DNA of 64,000 nucleotides from JAWSUT01 sp033549345 (GTDB taxonomy: Bacteria > Bacillota > Dethiobacteria > Dethiobacterales > Dethiobacteraceae): NCBI GenBank assembly GCA_033549345.1, contig JAWSUT010000005.1, forward strand, positions 1 to 64,000. The letters run 5' to 3'. Shown here one piece after another: positions 50,580 to 58,941 of the stretch. The notes below the pieces were generated by a model that did not search any database, was not told the origin of the DNA, and saw only the letters and a program-made list of their open reading frames with translations. The position numbers and the translations under genes were made by a program. Every line of letters begins with the position of its first letter. Positions within the stretch are counted from its first letter, which is position 1.

Positions 50580-50603
50580 ACCCTGCTTTGCAGGGTTTTT
50601 TTG
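50580..50603 (+). terminator. Rho-independent terminator after second arsR
   Basis: ACCCTGC (50580-50586), loop TTT, GCAGGGT (50590-50596), then TTTTTTG. Confidence 0.9.
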
Positions 50604-50662
50604 TTTAATTAAAGATATCATCGGTAAAACTAACGGTGCATGCGAAAAAAGGAGAGATGAAT

Positions 50663-50827
50663 ATGCTTGGGACGCGAATCGGCACTTCTGAACTGCTTCT
50701 GATTTTTGCTTTGGTGTTGGTGGTTTTCGGGCCTCAGCGGCTACCTGAAATTGGTAGGGCACTGGGCCGCGGAATGCGTGATTTTAAGAAAGCTTTAACT
50801 GAGATTCAGTCTGACGGAAACGAGTAG
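50663..50827 (+). CDS. tatA: Twin-arginine translocase subunit TatA
   Basis: A 54-residue protein: one short membrane helix (about 8-22) and the amphipathic helix FGPQRLPEIGRALGRGMRDFKK. It forms the Tat pore with TatC. ATG at 50663 is chosen, about eight bases after AAAAGGAGAG; the ATG at 50657 is too close to that site. Short for the family but complete. Confidence 0.93.
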   Translation: MLGTRIGTSELLLIFALVLVVFGPQRLPEIGRALGRGMRDFKKALTEIQSDGNE

Positions 50828-50866
50828 CCTAAAGTGTTCAGTTATGGAACAGCACGTATTATAAAC

Positions 50867-50889
50867 TGCCCCGTTTCGGGGCAATATTT
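50867..50889 (+). terminator. Probable terminator after tatA
   Basis: TGCCCCG (50867-50873), loop TTT, CGGGGCA (50877-50883), followed only by ATATTT, so the T run is weak. Confidence 0.5.
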
Positions 50890-51031
50890 ACACAGGTGCG
50901 CATACCGTTCTTCTCTACCGGCTAAAATCAAGCAGGAAAATAATTCTCTCCAGCCCTTCGCTTTTCCCAATCCAGCAATATCCGGGAGGTGAAATAACTC
51001 CCAAAAGTTAATGTATTCACAATTCAGACAA

Positions 51032-51048
51032 TTGGCATGGTCCTTGCT
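51032..51048 (+). promoter_or_regulatory. Sigma-54 (-24/-12) promoter of the alcohol dehydrogenase gene
   Basis: TTGGCATGGTCCTTGCT: GG at 51034-51035 and GC at 51046-51047, exactly ten bases between them, fitting YTGGCAcg-N4-TTGCw. The transcript would begin near 51059, leaving a leader of about 150 bases. Confidence 0.85.
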
Positions 51049-51207
51049 ACATAGTGTAAGTACCAACGCCAACAAGAAAAAAACGGGCTGCCGGGTACAT
51101 AGTGGTTTTCCGGTGCCAAAAAGAGGAGGGAGTTTGAGAAGGAAAGGATATAGCACGGTTACGTAAGGCTAGACAAATACTTTAAAAAAACAAGGAGGAG
51201 TTAGATT
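51049..51207 (+). other. Leader of the alcohol dehydrogenase mRNA
   Basis: No gene of normal size. A ten-codon frame (TTG at 51132 area, MRRKGYSTVT) sits behind a good GAGGAGGG site and could be a leader peptide, but it is too short to be sure. I see no known riboswitch. Confidence 0.35.
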
Positions 51208-52356
51208 ATGACGTATGCGTTTTTTATGCCGACAGTAAACCTGATGGGTGCCGGTTGTGTTAAACAAGTAGGTGAGCGCGCAAAAATTCTGGGTGCCAAA
51301 AAAGCCCTGATTGTTACTGACAAGGACCTGAACAAGCTTGGCCTGGCCGATCAAATCGCCGGGTATGTGAATGAAGCCGGTGTTAAAACTGTAATTTTTG
51401 ATGGTGCAATCCCCAACCCCACCGACACGAATGTTCACGATGGTGAAAAAGTTTATAAGGCAGAAAAGTGTGACATGATTATCTCCCTCGGCGGCGGCAG
51501 CTCTCATGACTGCGCCAAGGGTATCGGCCTTGTTATCGGCAACGGCGGCAACATCCGTGACTATGCCGGTGTTGATCAGTCCAAAAAACCCCTGCCTCCG
51601 ATGATTTCTGTGAACACCACTTCCGGTACAGCATCTGAAATTACCCGTTTCTGCATCATCACCAACACTGACACCAAGGTAAAAATGGCTATTGTTGACT
51701 GGAGAGTTACTCCCCAGGTTTCCATCAATGACCCCGAAATTATGGCTAAAATGCCCCGCGGCCTGACAGCTGCTACCGGCATGGATGCTCTGACCCACGC
51801 TGTGGAAGCTTATGTGTCCACCATTGCCACTCCCGTTACCGACGCCTGCGCCATCAAGGCTATCGAGCTCATTGCCAAGTACCTGCGCAGCGCTGTTGCT
51901 TACGGTGACAACATGGAAGCCCGTGACGCCATGACATATGCACAGCTTCTGGCTGGTATGGCATTTAACAACGCTTCCCTTGGTTATGTTCACGCTATGG
52001 CTCACCAGCTCGGCGGCTTCTATGATCTGCCTCACGGTGTCTGCAACGCGATTCTCCTGCCCCACGTACAGCGCTTCAACCTGATTGCCAACCCGCAGCG
52101 CTTTGTTGACATCGCTGTGGCCATGGGTGAGAATGTTGACGGACTTTCTGTCCGTGAAGCAGCTGAAAAAGCTCTCACCGCAATCCAGCAGCTGTCCGCA
52201 GATATCGCCATTCCGGCCGGTCTTGCCGACCTGAACGTTATGGAAAAAGATTTTGAAGTTATGGCTACGAACGCCATGAAGGACGCTTGCAGCTTCACTA
52301 ACCCCGTTACCGCAAAACTTGATGATGTTATCGGTATCTTCAAGAACGCTATGTAA
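51208..52356 (+). CDS. Iron-containing alcohol dehydrogenase
   Basis: A 382-residue group III alcohol dehydrogenase, NAD(P)-dependent, interconverting aldehydes and primary alcohols. Nucleotide-binding GGGSSHDCAKGI, and iron ligands in DALTHAVEAY and AMAHQLGGFYDLPHGVCNA are in place. ATG at 51208 follows AAGGAGGA. Codon choice is strongly biased (many C-ending codons), as in highly expressed genes. It has its own sigma-54 promoter and terminator and stands before aor, so it probably reduces or forms the aldehyde handled by AOR. Confidence 0.96.
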   Translation: MTYAFFMPTVNLMGAGCVKQVGERAKILGAKKALIVTDKDLNKLGLADQIAGYVNEAGVKTVIFDGAIPNPTDTNVHDGEKVYKAEKCDMIISLGGGSSHDCAKGIGLVIGNGGNIRDYAGVDQSKKPLPPMISVNTTSGTASEITRFCIITNTDTKVKMAIVDWRVTPQVSINDPEIMAKMPRGLTAATGMDALTHAVEAYVSTIATPVTDACAIKAIELIAKYLRSAVAYGDNMEARDAMTYAQLLAGMAFNNASLGYVHAMAHQLGGFYDLPHGVCNAILLPHVQRFNLIANPQRFVDIAVAMGENVDGLSVREAAEKALTAIQQLSADIAIPAGLADLNVMEKDFEVMATNAMKDACSFTNPVTAKLDDVIGIFKNAM

Positions 52357-52369
52357 GCAAAGATTTGCC

Positions 52370-52406
52370 AGAATCCTGATGGGGGCGTGAGCCTCCATCA
52401 GGATTA
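52370..52406 (+). terminator. Rho-independent terminator after adh
   Basis: AATCCTGATGG pairs with CCATCAGGATT around GGGCGTGAGCCT, followed by ACTTTGTC. A strong stem with a weak T run. Confidence 0.7.
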
Positions 52407-52440
52407 CTTTGTCTAAAGTTCATTTTTGCACATTGACAAA

Positions 52441-52457
52441 CTGGCATATTTCTTGCA
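52441..52457 (+). promoter_or_regulatory. Sigma-54 (-24/-12) promoter of aor
   Basis: CTGGCATATTTCTTGCA: GG at 52443-52444, GC at 52455-52456, ten bases apart. Just upstream is an inverted pair TTTGTC (52408-52413) and GACAAA (52435-52440) of unknown meaning. Confidence 0.85.
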
Positions 52458-52505
52458 ATATAATTATAAAGATAAATACCATAAAGAGACAGGAGGAATT
52501 GATTC

Positions 52506-54302
52506 ATGGGTTCTGTATTAGGTAAAGTTCTAAGGGTCAATCTGACCACAGGGGCTATCTCCACAGAAGAGCTTTCTGCCGAGCTTTCCAAAGCGTTTAT
52601 TGGCGGCAGAGGCCTTGCCGGCAAAATGCTTGCTGACGAAATCCCTGCCGGGATTGACGCACTTTCGGAAGAAAACAAGCTTTTCTTTGTGACCGGTCCG
52701 CTGACCGGTACTGCCGCCCCCACCGGTGGCCGTTACATGGTTGTTACCAAGTCTCCGCTCAATGATGTTATTGCTTCTTCCAACTCCGGCGGGTTCTGGG
52801 GTGCTGAGCTGAAGTTTGCCGGCTATGACCTGCTTGTTGTGGAAGGAAAAGCCAAAGAGCCGGTTTACATCAGCATTAAAGACGACCAGATCGAAGTAAA
52901 GCCGGCCGGCCATGTCTGGGGTAAAAACACCAATGAAACAACAGATATGCTTCTTGAAGAATTCGGCGATCCCAAGGCACGTGTGGCCAACATCGGTACT
53001 GCCGGTGAACAGCTTTCCCGCATTGCCTGCATTATGAACGACCGCTGGCGTGCAGCCGGCCGTTCCGGCGTCGGTGCCGTCATGGGTTCTAAGAATCTCA
53101 AAGCTATTGTTGTCCGCGGCACAAACAAGGTTGACGTTGCCGATCCCGACAAGTTTAAAGAGACTGTCAAGGAAGTTATGCAAAAGATTAAGGAAAACGG
53201 TGTTACCGGCCAGGGTCTGCCTGCTTACGGCACTGCCGTTCTGGTTAACATCATTAATGAAGCCGGTATCTTCCCCACAAATAACTTCCAGACGGGCGTG
53301 TTTAACAAAGCCGATGAAATTTCCGGTGAAGCCATTGCTGAGAAGTATCTGAAGAAGAAGGACCCCTGCTATCGTTGCCCGATTGCCTGCGGCCGTTACT
53401 GTGTTGTTGACGGTGAAGAAGGGGGCGGCCCTGAGTATGAAACTGTCTGGGCCTTTGGCAGTGACTGTGGAGTAAGTGACCTTAAAGCTATTATTAAAGC
53501 CAACAATGCCTGTAACGAAGTGGGTGTTGATACCATCTCCGCCGGGGCAACCATTGCTGCCGCCATGGAACTGGCGCAGCGCGGTATGGTTAAATCGGAC
53601 GAGTTAAATGGCGGCCCCGAACTGACCTGGGGTAACGGCCAGGCCGTTATTGAATGGGTCAAGCGTATGGGCGACAAAGAAGGTTTTGGTAAAAAGCTGG
53701 CTATGGGTTCTGCCCGCCTGACTGAAGCATACGGCGCTCCCGAACTGTCCATGACTGTTAAAAAGCTTGAACTGCCCGCCTATGACCCACGCGGTCTGAT
53801 GGGCCACGGCCTGCAATATGCAACTGCCAACCGCGGTGGTTGCCACGTACGCGGCTACATGGTTTCCCCCGAGATCCTTGGCCTGCCTGAAGCTTTGGAC
53901 CGCTTCTCCCTGGACGGTAAAGCTGAATGGGTCAAGATCTTCCAGGATCTGACGACCGCTATTGACAGCTCCGGTTTGTGCCTGTTTACCTCATTTGCGT
54001 TCGGCGCCGACGACTATGCCAACCTGCTGACCGCAGCCACCGGTAACACCTATACCGCAGAAGATGTGCTCGCCGCCGGCGACCGCGGCTTCAACGTGGA
54101 GCGGCTTTTCAACCTGCAGGAAGGCTACACCGCAGCAGACGACACGCTGCCCAAGCGCCTGCTGGAAGAACCCATGCCGGAAGGCCCCACCAAAGGCCAT
54201 GTTCACCCGCTGGATAAGCTCCTGCCCAAGTATTATGAAGTGCGGGGCTGGGACGCAGAAGGCGTACCCACCGAAGACAAGAAGAAAGCACTTGGCCTGT
54301 AA
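52506..54302 (+). CDS. aor: Aldehyde ferredoxin oxidoreductase (tungsten-pterin)
   Basis: A 598-residue enzyme that oxidises aldehydes to acids with ferredoxin, or the reverse. The N-terminal AOR domain (GKVLRVNLTTGAI, FIGGRGLAGKML, GPLTGTAAPTGGRY) binds the bis-pterin; the [4Fe-4S] ligands are C288, C291, C295 (CYRCPIAC) and C492 (SSGLC). No signal peptide. ATG at 52506 follows ACAGGAGG. Codon use is as biased as in adh. Cofactor and regulator genes follow, and the sigma-54 promoter matches that of adh. Confidence 0.97.
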   Translation: MGSVLGKVLRVNLTTGAISTEELSAELSKAFIGGRGLAGKMLADEIPAGIDALSEENKLFFVTGPLTGTAAPTGGRYMVVTKSPLNDVIASSNSGGFWGAELKFAGYDLLVVEGKAKEPVYISIKDDQIEVKPAGHVWGKNTNETTDMLLEEFGDPKARVANIGTAGEQLSRIACIMNDRWRAAGRSGVGAVMGSKNLKAIVVRGTNKVDVADPDKFKETVKEVMQKIKENGVTGQGLPAYGTAVLVNIINEAGIFPTNNFQTGVFNKADEISGEAIAEKYLKKKDPCYRCPIACGRYCVVDGEEGGGPEYETVWAFGSDCGVSDLKAIIKANNACNEVGVDTISAGATIAAAMELAQRGMVKSDELNGGPELTWGNGQAVIEWVKRMGDKEGFGKKLAMGSARLTEAYGAPELSMTVKKLELPAYDPRGLMGHGLQYATANRGGCHVRGYMVSPEILGLPEALDRFSLDGKAEWVKIFQDLTTAIDSSGLCLFTSFAFGADDYANLLTAATGNTYTAEDVLAAGDRGFNVERLFNLQEGYTAADDTLPKRLLEEPMPEGPTKGHVHPLDKLLPKYYEVRGWDAEGVPTEDKKKALGL

Positions 54303-54313
54303 TAGTTAGAAAT

Positions 54314-54350
54314 AAAGAGGGCTTTCCCCTTAAGGAAAGTCCTCTTTTCC
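54314..54350 (+). terminator. Rho-independent terminator after aor
   Basis: AAAGAGGGCTTTCC (54314-54327) pairs with GGAAAGTCCTCTTT (54334-54347), with one G-U pair. It partly separates aor from the cofactor/regulator operon. Confidence 0.8.
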
Positions 54351-54454
54351 CCAATATGCAATGAAAACCTGTCCAGACCTGTAAACGCTGCCATCAAGTG
54401 GCGGATTGTTTGCGGTGTGCTGCTGTGTTAAACTGTATCTAAGGGGTGAGCATC

Positions 54455-54679
54455 ATGCAGATAACTGTGAAGCTGTTCGCAACATTGCGCACGAACCGTT
54501 TTAAGGCAGAGAACCGTGAATATCCTGAAGGAAGCACGGTCCTTGATGTGGCCAACGATCTTGATATCCCCAAAGAAGAACTGGCCATAACAATGGTTAA
54601 CGGAATCATCCTTGAGCCTGAAACTGTTTTGCAGGACGGCGATACTCTAAGTATCTTCCCGCCCGTTGGAGGCGGTTGA
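54455..54679 (+). CDS. MoaD/ThiS-like sulfur-carrier protein
   Basis: A 74-residue ubiquitin-fold protein ending in Gly-Gly (PPVGGG), the tail that accepts sulfur as a thiocarboxylate. It starts MQITVKLFATLR, and NGIILEPETVLQDGDTLSIFPP is typical. ATG at 54455 follows AAGGGGTGA. It lies before a ThiF/MoeB-like enzyme that would activate it. In an AOR locus the likely task is sulfur for the pterin dithiolene (inference). Confidence 0.9.
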   Translation: MQITVKLFATLRTNRFKAENREYPEGSTVLDVANDLDIPKEELAITMVNGIILEPETVLQDGDTLSIFPPVGGG

Positions 54680-54681
54680 TT

Positions 54682-55500
54682 TTGACTGATCTGAGAAGTT
54701 TTCTAACCGGCAGAAGCAACGCCGGGTTATTATCCTGGCAGGCGCAGGAAGAGGCGGCTGCCCAATATGGCTTAACTTTGCATGAAGTGGAAGAGGCTGT
54801 ACTGGCCGAGGGGATTATGCCTGCACGTTACCAGCGCAACAGTGAGACAATCCCTGTAGAGGGCCAGTATATTCTGTGTCAAAGCCGTGTGGCCGTGATT
54901 GGCTGCGGCGGCTTGGGCGGTCACATTCTGGAACAACTGGCCAGGCTCGGCGTTGGCCGGCTTGTGGTTGTTGATTTTGATAAGTTTGAAGAACACAATC
55001 TGAACCGTCAGCTGCTGGCCAGCCCGGAGAACCTGGGACAAAACAAGGCGGCTGTGGCGGCGGAACGGATTAAGAGAATAAATCCCGCGGTTGAAACTAT
55101 GATATTTAAAGAAGCATTTGGCGAACAGAACGGGTCGGATATACTGCAGTCGGCTGATGTTGCAGTGGACGCTCTGGACAGTATCCCGGCACGTCGTATC
55201 CTGGCAAGGACCTGTTCACGGCTTGCGATTCCTATGGTGCACGGGGCAATTTGCGGCTGGTACGGGCAGATTACCACACAGTTCCCCGGGGATGATACTC
55301 TTGACGTACTTTACCGGGCCTGTGCAGGTGAAAAAGGTATGGAGAAAGTCTTTGGCAACCCGTCATTTACGCCGGCGGTGATTGCCGGACTGCAGGTGGC
55401 CGAGGTCTGTAAGATTCTGCTTGGACAAGGAACCTGTTTGCGGCGAAAAATATTGTATCTTAACCTATTGGATATGGAACTGGAGGAACTGCAGCTATGA
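54682..55500 (+). CDS. ThiF/MoeB/HesA-type adenylyltransferase
   Basis: A 272-residue E1-like enzyme that adenylates the C-terminus of a sulfur carrier. Glycine loop GCGGLGG (74-80), DFDKFEEHNLNRQLL with the catalytic arginine, and HGAICGWYGQI are present; the two CxxC zinc pairs of MoeB are not obvious. Residues 1-60 form an extra N-terminal region. TTG at 54682 is nine bases after GGAGG; the TTG at 54676 is too close. It overlaps the next gene (ATGA). The partner is most likely the preceding MoaD-like protein. Confidence 0.88.
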   Translation: MTDLRSFLTGRSNAGLLSWQAQEEAAAQYGLTLHEVEEAVLAEGIMPARYQRNSETIPVEGQYILCQSRVAVIGCGGLGGHILEQLARLGVGRLVVVDFDKFEEHNLNRQLLASPENLGQNKAAVAAERIKRINPAVETMIFKEAFGEQNGSDILQSADVAVDALDSIPARRILARTCSRLAIPMVHGAICGWYGQITTQFPGDDTLDVLYRACAGEKGMEKVFGNPSFTPAVIAGLQVAEVCKILLGQGTCLRRKILYLNLLDMELEELQL

Positions 55501-57365
55501 GCAGAGTTTGGCAGCGTTTTGTTCAAGGAGAGGCCCGTCCGCAGGAAGTTTCTCCTTTAATATACCGCTCCTGGCAGCGCAGCAAGCATTGCCGATTAGA
55601 TCATCATCGTGTTGATAACAACGAGATATTGCCTACCTCGCTGTTGCATGAACGATGCCAGGCCCGGGACGATTTGGTCTCCGCCGGGAAACCGGTTCTT
55701 CCTTATTTGTATCGTTTCCTGGAGGGCCTCAATAACATTGTCTTGCTTTGCGACCATGAAGGATATATCCTTGATTCCCTGGGGGACCCGCCGTTTATGA
55801 GCAAGGCGCAGCAGGTTCATCTGTCTCCCGGAGCGAACTGGCGGGAGGAAGTGAAGGGGACAAATGCCATCGGTACGGTGCTGGTGGAAAAAATTCCGCT
55901 GAGAGTTTTGGGCTGGGAACACTATGTTCAGGAAAACCATTTCCTAAACTGCTGGGCTGCTCCCATCTGCGACTCCCGCGGTGATATTGTGGGTGTTATT
56001 GATATCTCGGGAGAAGCGGGTATTGAAAACGGCGCCGAGCGGCTTGTGGAAGTGGTTTTAATGGGGGCCAGGCTCATTGAGCAGAATCTGCATCTCTCGG
56101 AGCTCAAAAGAAATTTTCATTTTGCCAGACAGGGAATTGAACTGGCGGGTGAAATGCTGCGAGACGGGTTTATAGCCATCGACAGCAACGGCATTATTAC
56201 AGAAATCAATCAGGCCGGAGCAAGCCTCCTGGGTTGTAAGCGCCAGGAAATAGTCGGCCGCTTTGCGGCGGAAGTCTTTGAGAACAAGCGCTGGTCTTTC
56301 TCGGGCCAGGCGCAAAATATACAACTGGATGACGGACAGGGGATTGTGTCCCGTCTGACAAGGATTACCGATGATAGTGGCTGCTCCATGGGTGCTGTCG
56401 GTGTCCTGCGGCCAACGCCCTGTGAGTCGGAGAGTGATGTGTTATGGGTGGGTCGCAGTGATGTAACAGCGAATGTGTTTAAGCGCGCAGAAAAGGCTGC
56501 AAAGACACACTCCACTGTGCTGATTCAGGGTGAAAGCGGTACAGGCAAAGAGATTGTTGCACGTCACATTCACAAATGCAGCCCGCGCAGTCAGCAGCCA
56601 TTTGTGGCACTTAACTGTGCTGCCATTCCGGCCACCCTGATAGAAAGTGAACTGTTCGGCTATGCCGATGGCGCTTTTACAGGAGCCAGAAGGGGCGGCC
56701 AGCCGGGAAAATTTGAAATTGCCCAGGGGGGAACAATTTTTCTTGACGAAATTGGCGATATGCCTTTGGATGTTCAGGCTTCTCTTTTACGGGTATTGCA
56801 GGAAAGAGAAGTTGTCAGAATCGGCGACAACAGAGCTCGCAAAGTAGATGTACGCGTTGTTGCTGCGACGAATAAAGATTTGACTTCAAAAATTGAAGAA
56901 GGCGGTTTTCGCCTGGACTTATTCTACCGTCTCAAGGTTGTTACCGTAGAAGTGCCTCCGCTTAGGGACCGCAAGGAAGACATCTACGATTTGGTTCCCT
57001 TCTTTGTTAAGAAAGTCTGCCGGGTTGCAGGCAAGCCTCTGATGGGTGTTACGGAGGAAGTATATACCCAAATGCTCAGCTATGATTGGCCCGGCAACAT
57101 CCGGGAGCTGGAGAATGCAATAGAAAGTATGGTTGCAATGGCGGAACGGTCATTTCTGACGATAGAGGATCTGCCTGAAGAATTGCAAAATTACGCAGGC
57201 CTGTTGACACAGGGGCAGGATTCATTACTGGAAAAACAGACACGCCAGGCCATTTTGCAGGCCTTGTCAAAGACAAACGGCAAAATTGCTCCCGCCGCAA
57301 GGATACTTGGCATCGGACGGACTACGCTTTACAGAAAAATCCAGGAGTTGGGTATAAAAACCTGA
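55497..57365 (+). CDS. Sigma-54-dependent transcriptional activator (AcoR-like)
   Basis: A 622-residue enhancer-binding protein. Order: a GAF-like sensor (about 70-195), PAS (about 220-275), AAA+ domain with Walker A GESGTGKE (345-352) and intact GAFTGA loop (392-397), and a Fis-type helix-turn-helix at the end (PAARILGIGRTTLYRKIQEL). The arrangement matches AcoR, the activator of acetoin catabolism. It has no phospho-receiver domain, so it should sense a small molecule directly. Being in the locus with two sigma-54 promoters (adh and aor), it is the obvious activator for both. Confidence 0.95.
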   Translation: MSRVWQRFVQGEARPQEVSPLIYRSWQRSKHCRLDHHRVDNNEILPTSLLHERCQARDDLVSAGKPVLPYLYRFLEGLNNIVLLCDHEGYILDSLGDPPFMSKAQQVHLSPGANWREEVKGTNAIGTVLVEKIPLRVLGWEHYVQENHFLNCWAAPICDSRGDIVGVIDISGEAGIENGAERLVEVVLMGARLIEQNLHLSELKRNFHFARQGIELAGEMLRDGFIAIDSNGIITEINQAGASLLGCKRQEIVGRFAAEVFENKRWSFSGQAQNIQLDDGQGIVSRLTRITDDSGCSMGAVGVLRPTPCESESDVLWVGRSDVTANVFKRAEKAAKTHSTVLIQGESGTGKEIVARHIHKCSPRSQQPFVALNCAAIPATLIESELFGYADGAFTGARRGGQPGKFEIAQGGTIFLDEIGDMPLDVQASLLRVLQEREVVRIGDNRARKVDVRVVAATNKDLTSKIEEGGFRLDLFYRLKVVTVEVPPLRDRKEDIYDLVPFFVKKVCRVAGKPLMGVTEEVYTQMLSYDWPGNIRELENAIESMVAMAERSFLTIEDLPEELQNYAGLLTQGQDSLLEKQTRQAILQALSKTNGKIAPAARILGIGRTTLYRKIQELGIKT

Positions 57366-57389
57366 CAAGGTATGAACGGAGGAAAAACG

Positions 57390-58376
57390 ATGGCCGTATT
57401 GCTTGACCCGTTTGGCAGGAAGTTGGAATATCTGCGCGTGTCCGTAGTGGATAGCTGTAACCTGCGCTGCTTTTACTGCCGGCCCGGTGATAACTGCAAG
57501 CCGCGAAGCGTGCGTGGCCAGCTGTCACGCGAGCACATCGTCCGGGTTGTGGAAGACGCCGCTGCCGCCGGAATCCGCAAAGTACGCCTTACAGGCGGTG
57601 AGCCGCTAATTCGCAAAGATATTGTGGAACTTGTCAGGGATATCGCCGGGATTGCCCAAATCACCGATCTGAGCCTTACAACGAACGGAACGCTCCTGAC
57701 GGAATTGGCTGCTCCGCTGGCCCGGGCAGGGCTAAAGCGCGTTAATATCTCCCTTGATTCTTTGGATGTTGCAAACTTTGAGCAGATTACCTGCGGTGGC
57801 CAACTTCAGTCGGTTCTCAATGGGATTGATGCTGCTTTTGCAGCCGGATTATCGCCCGTAAAGATTAACATGGTGGTCATGAAGGGCCTTAATGAGCATG
57901 AGGTGGATAATTTCGCCCGTCTCACCAAAGACCGTAATATCCATGTCCGTTTTATTGAGTACATGCCGATGCTGGGACAGGAAGATGCCTGGACGACGCA
58001 CTATCTTCCCTCACGGGAAATTATGGCGTTGTGTGCAAAGGTTGCTCCGATGGAGCCGCTGCCGGAAGAGGATCTGCATGGTCCGGCACGGAATTTTCGC
58101 TATCCCGATGCGGTAGGCATGCTGGGGTTTATCACACCGGTAAGCCAGCATTTCTGTTCGCAGTGCAACAGGCTTCGCCTGACAAGCGATGGAAAGTTGA
58201 AGCCCTGTCTGTTTTCTGCCGATGAAGTTGATTTGCTGCCTGCTTTGGCCGAAGGTGCCACCTTACTGCCCCTTTTCCATGAGGCCGCAACAAAAAAACC
58301 TGCAAACTCAGAAGCAAGCCCCGCTTCCCGTGGCGCCACCTGTGGACCCAGGGGAATGATGGAAATTGGCGGCTAA
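57390..58376 (+). CDS. moaA: GTP 3',8-cyclase MoaA
   Basis: A 328-residue radical-SAM enzyme for the first step of molybdopterin (and tungstopterin) synthesis. The SAM cluster is CNLRCFYC (C23, C27, C30); the second cluster is formed by FCSQCNRLRL and a later KPCLF. It ends with a modified tail (GATCGPRGMMEIGG) rather than the plain GG. ATG at 57390 is seven bases after CGGAGG; the ATG at 57372 overlaps weaker sequence. moaC and moaE are not in the window. Confidence 0.95.
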   Translation: MAVLLDPFGRKLEYLRVSVVDSCNLRCFYCRPGDNCKPRSVRGQLSREHIVRVVEDAAAAGIRKVRLTGGEPLIRKDIVELVRDIAGIAQITDLSLTTNGTLLTELAAPLARAGLKRVNISLDSLDVANFEQITCGGQLQSVLNGIDAAFAAGLSPVKINMVVMKGLNEHEVDNFARLTKDRNIHVRFIEYMPMLGQEDAWTTHYLPSREIMALCAKVAPMEPLPEEDLHGPARNFRYPDAVGMLGFITPVSQHFCSQCNRLRLTSDGKLKPCLFSADEVDLLPALAEGATLLPLFHEAATKKPANSEASPASRGATCGPRGMMEIGG

Positions 58377-58392
58377 CGAAGGAGGACGTGTA

Positions 58393-58830
58393 ATGGCACA
58401 TATTGTAGCAGTCTCTGTCAGCGAAAAAAAAGGAATGAGAAAAACAAATGTCGGCGAGGCCACTCTCAAAGTGGAACACGGTATTCAGGGAGACGCCCAC
58501 GCCGGCGACTGGCACAGGCAGGTAAGCTTGCTGGCCAAAGAGAGCATCGAGAAAATGCGCAGCATGGGCCTTGATGTCACTGCCGGAGATTTTGCCGAAA
58601 ACCTGACAACCGAAGGGATTGACCTGGTGTCGCTGCCTGTGGGGACAAAGCTTCGTGTGGGAGAATCGATCCTTCTGGAAGTGACCCAGATTGGCAAGGT
58701 CTGCCATGAGCGCTGTGCCATTTACTATCAGGCCGGAGACTGTGTGATGCCCAAAGAAGGAATTTTTGTGCGCGTGCTCGCAGGGGGGCGTGTGGCACCC
58801 AATGATGAAATTGAAGTTGTCAGCAATTAA
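58393..58830 (+). CDS. MOSC-domain protein
   Basis: A 145-residue protein consisting of one MOSC domain, a fold found in molybdenum cofactor sulfurases and amidoxime reductases. VEHGIQGDAHAGDWHRQVSLLAKESIE, GDFAENLTTEGIDL and the conserved cysteine in GKVCHERCAIYY fit the stand-alone bacterial group that is often next to moaA or mog genes. ATG at 58393 follows AAGGAGGA. It is the last gene of the cofactor operon. Confidence 0.93.
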   Translation: MAHIVAVSVSEKKGMRKTNVGEATLKVEHGIQGDAHAGDWHRQVSLLAKESIEKMRSMGLDVTAGDFAENLTTEGIDLVSLPVGTKLRVGESILLEVTQIGKVCHERCAIYYQAGDCVMPKEGIFVRVLAGGRVAPNDEIEVVSN

Positions 58831-58834
58831 TACT

Positions 58835-58870
58835 AAGCCGTCATGCGCCAACAACGCAGACGGCTTTTCT
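58835..58870 (+). terminator. Rho-independent terminator after MOSC gene
   Basis: AAGCCGTC (58835-58842) pairs with GACGGCTT (58859-58866), with an inner GCG/CGC stem, followed by TTCTG. Confidence 0.75.
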
Positions 58871-58941
58871 GTTATTTAGGCAGGAATTTGTGCCGATAAG
58901 TCGAATTAATGACAGATGTTGTGGAATTGTGACAAAATTAA

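Noticed and set aside
50835..50851. TGTTC-N7-GAACA dyad about 180 bases upstream of the adh sigma-54 promoter as an enhancer site
   Set aside because: Position would suit an enhancer, but I could not find the same dyad upstream of the aor promoter, so it is not supported as the activator site.
51169..52398. 409-codon open frame on the minus strand across adh
   Set aside because: It is the mirror of a strongly codon-biased gene, has no ribosome site and encodes nothing recognisable; the + strand gene is a clear iron-type alcohol dehydrogenase.
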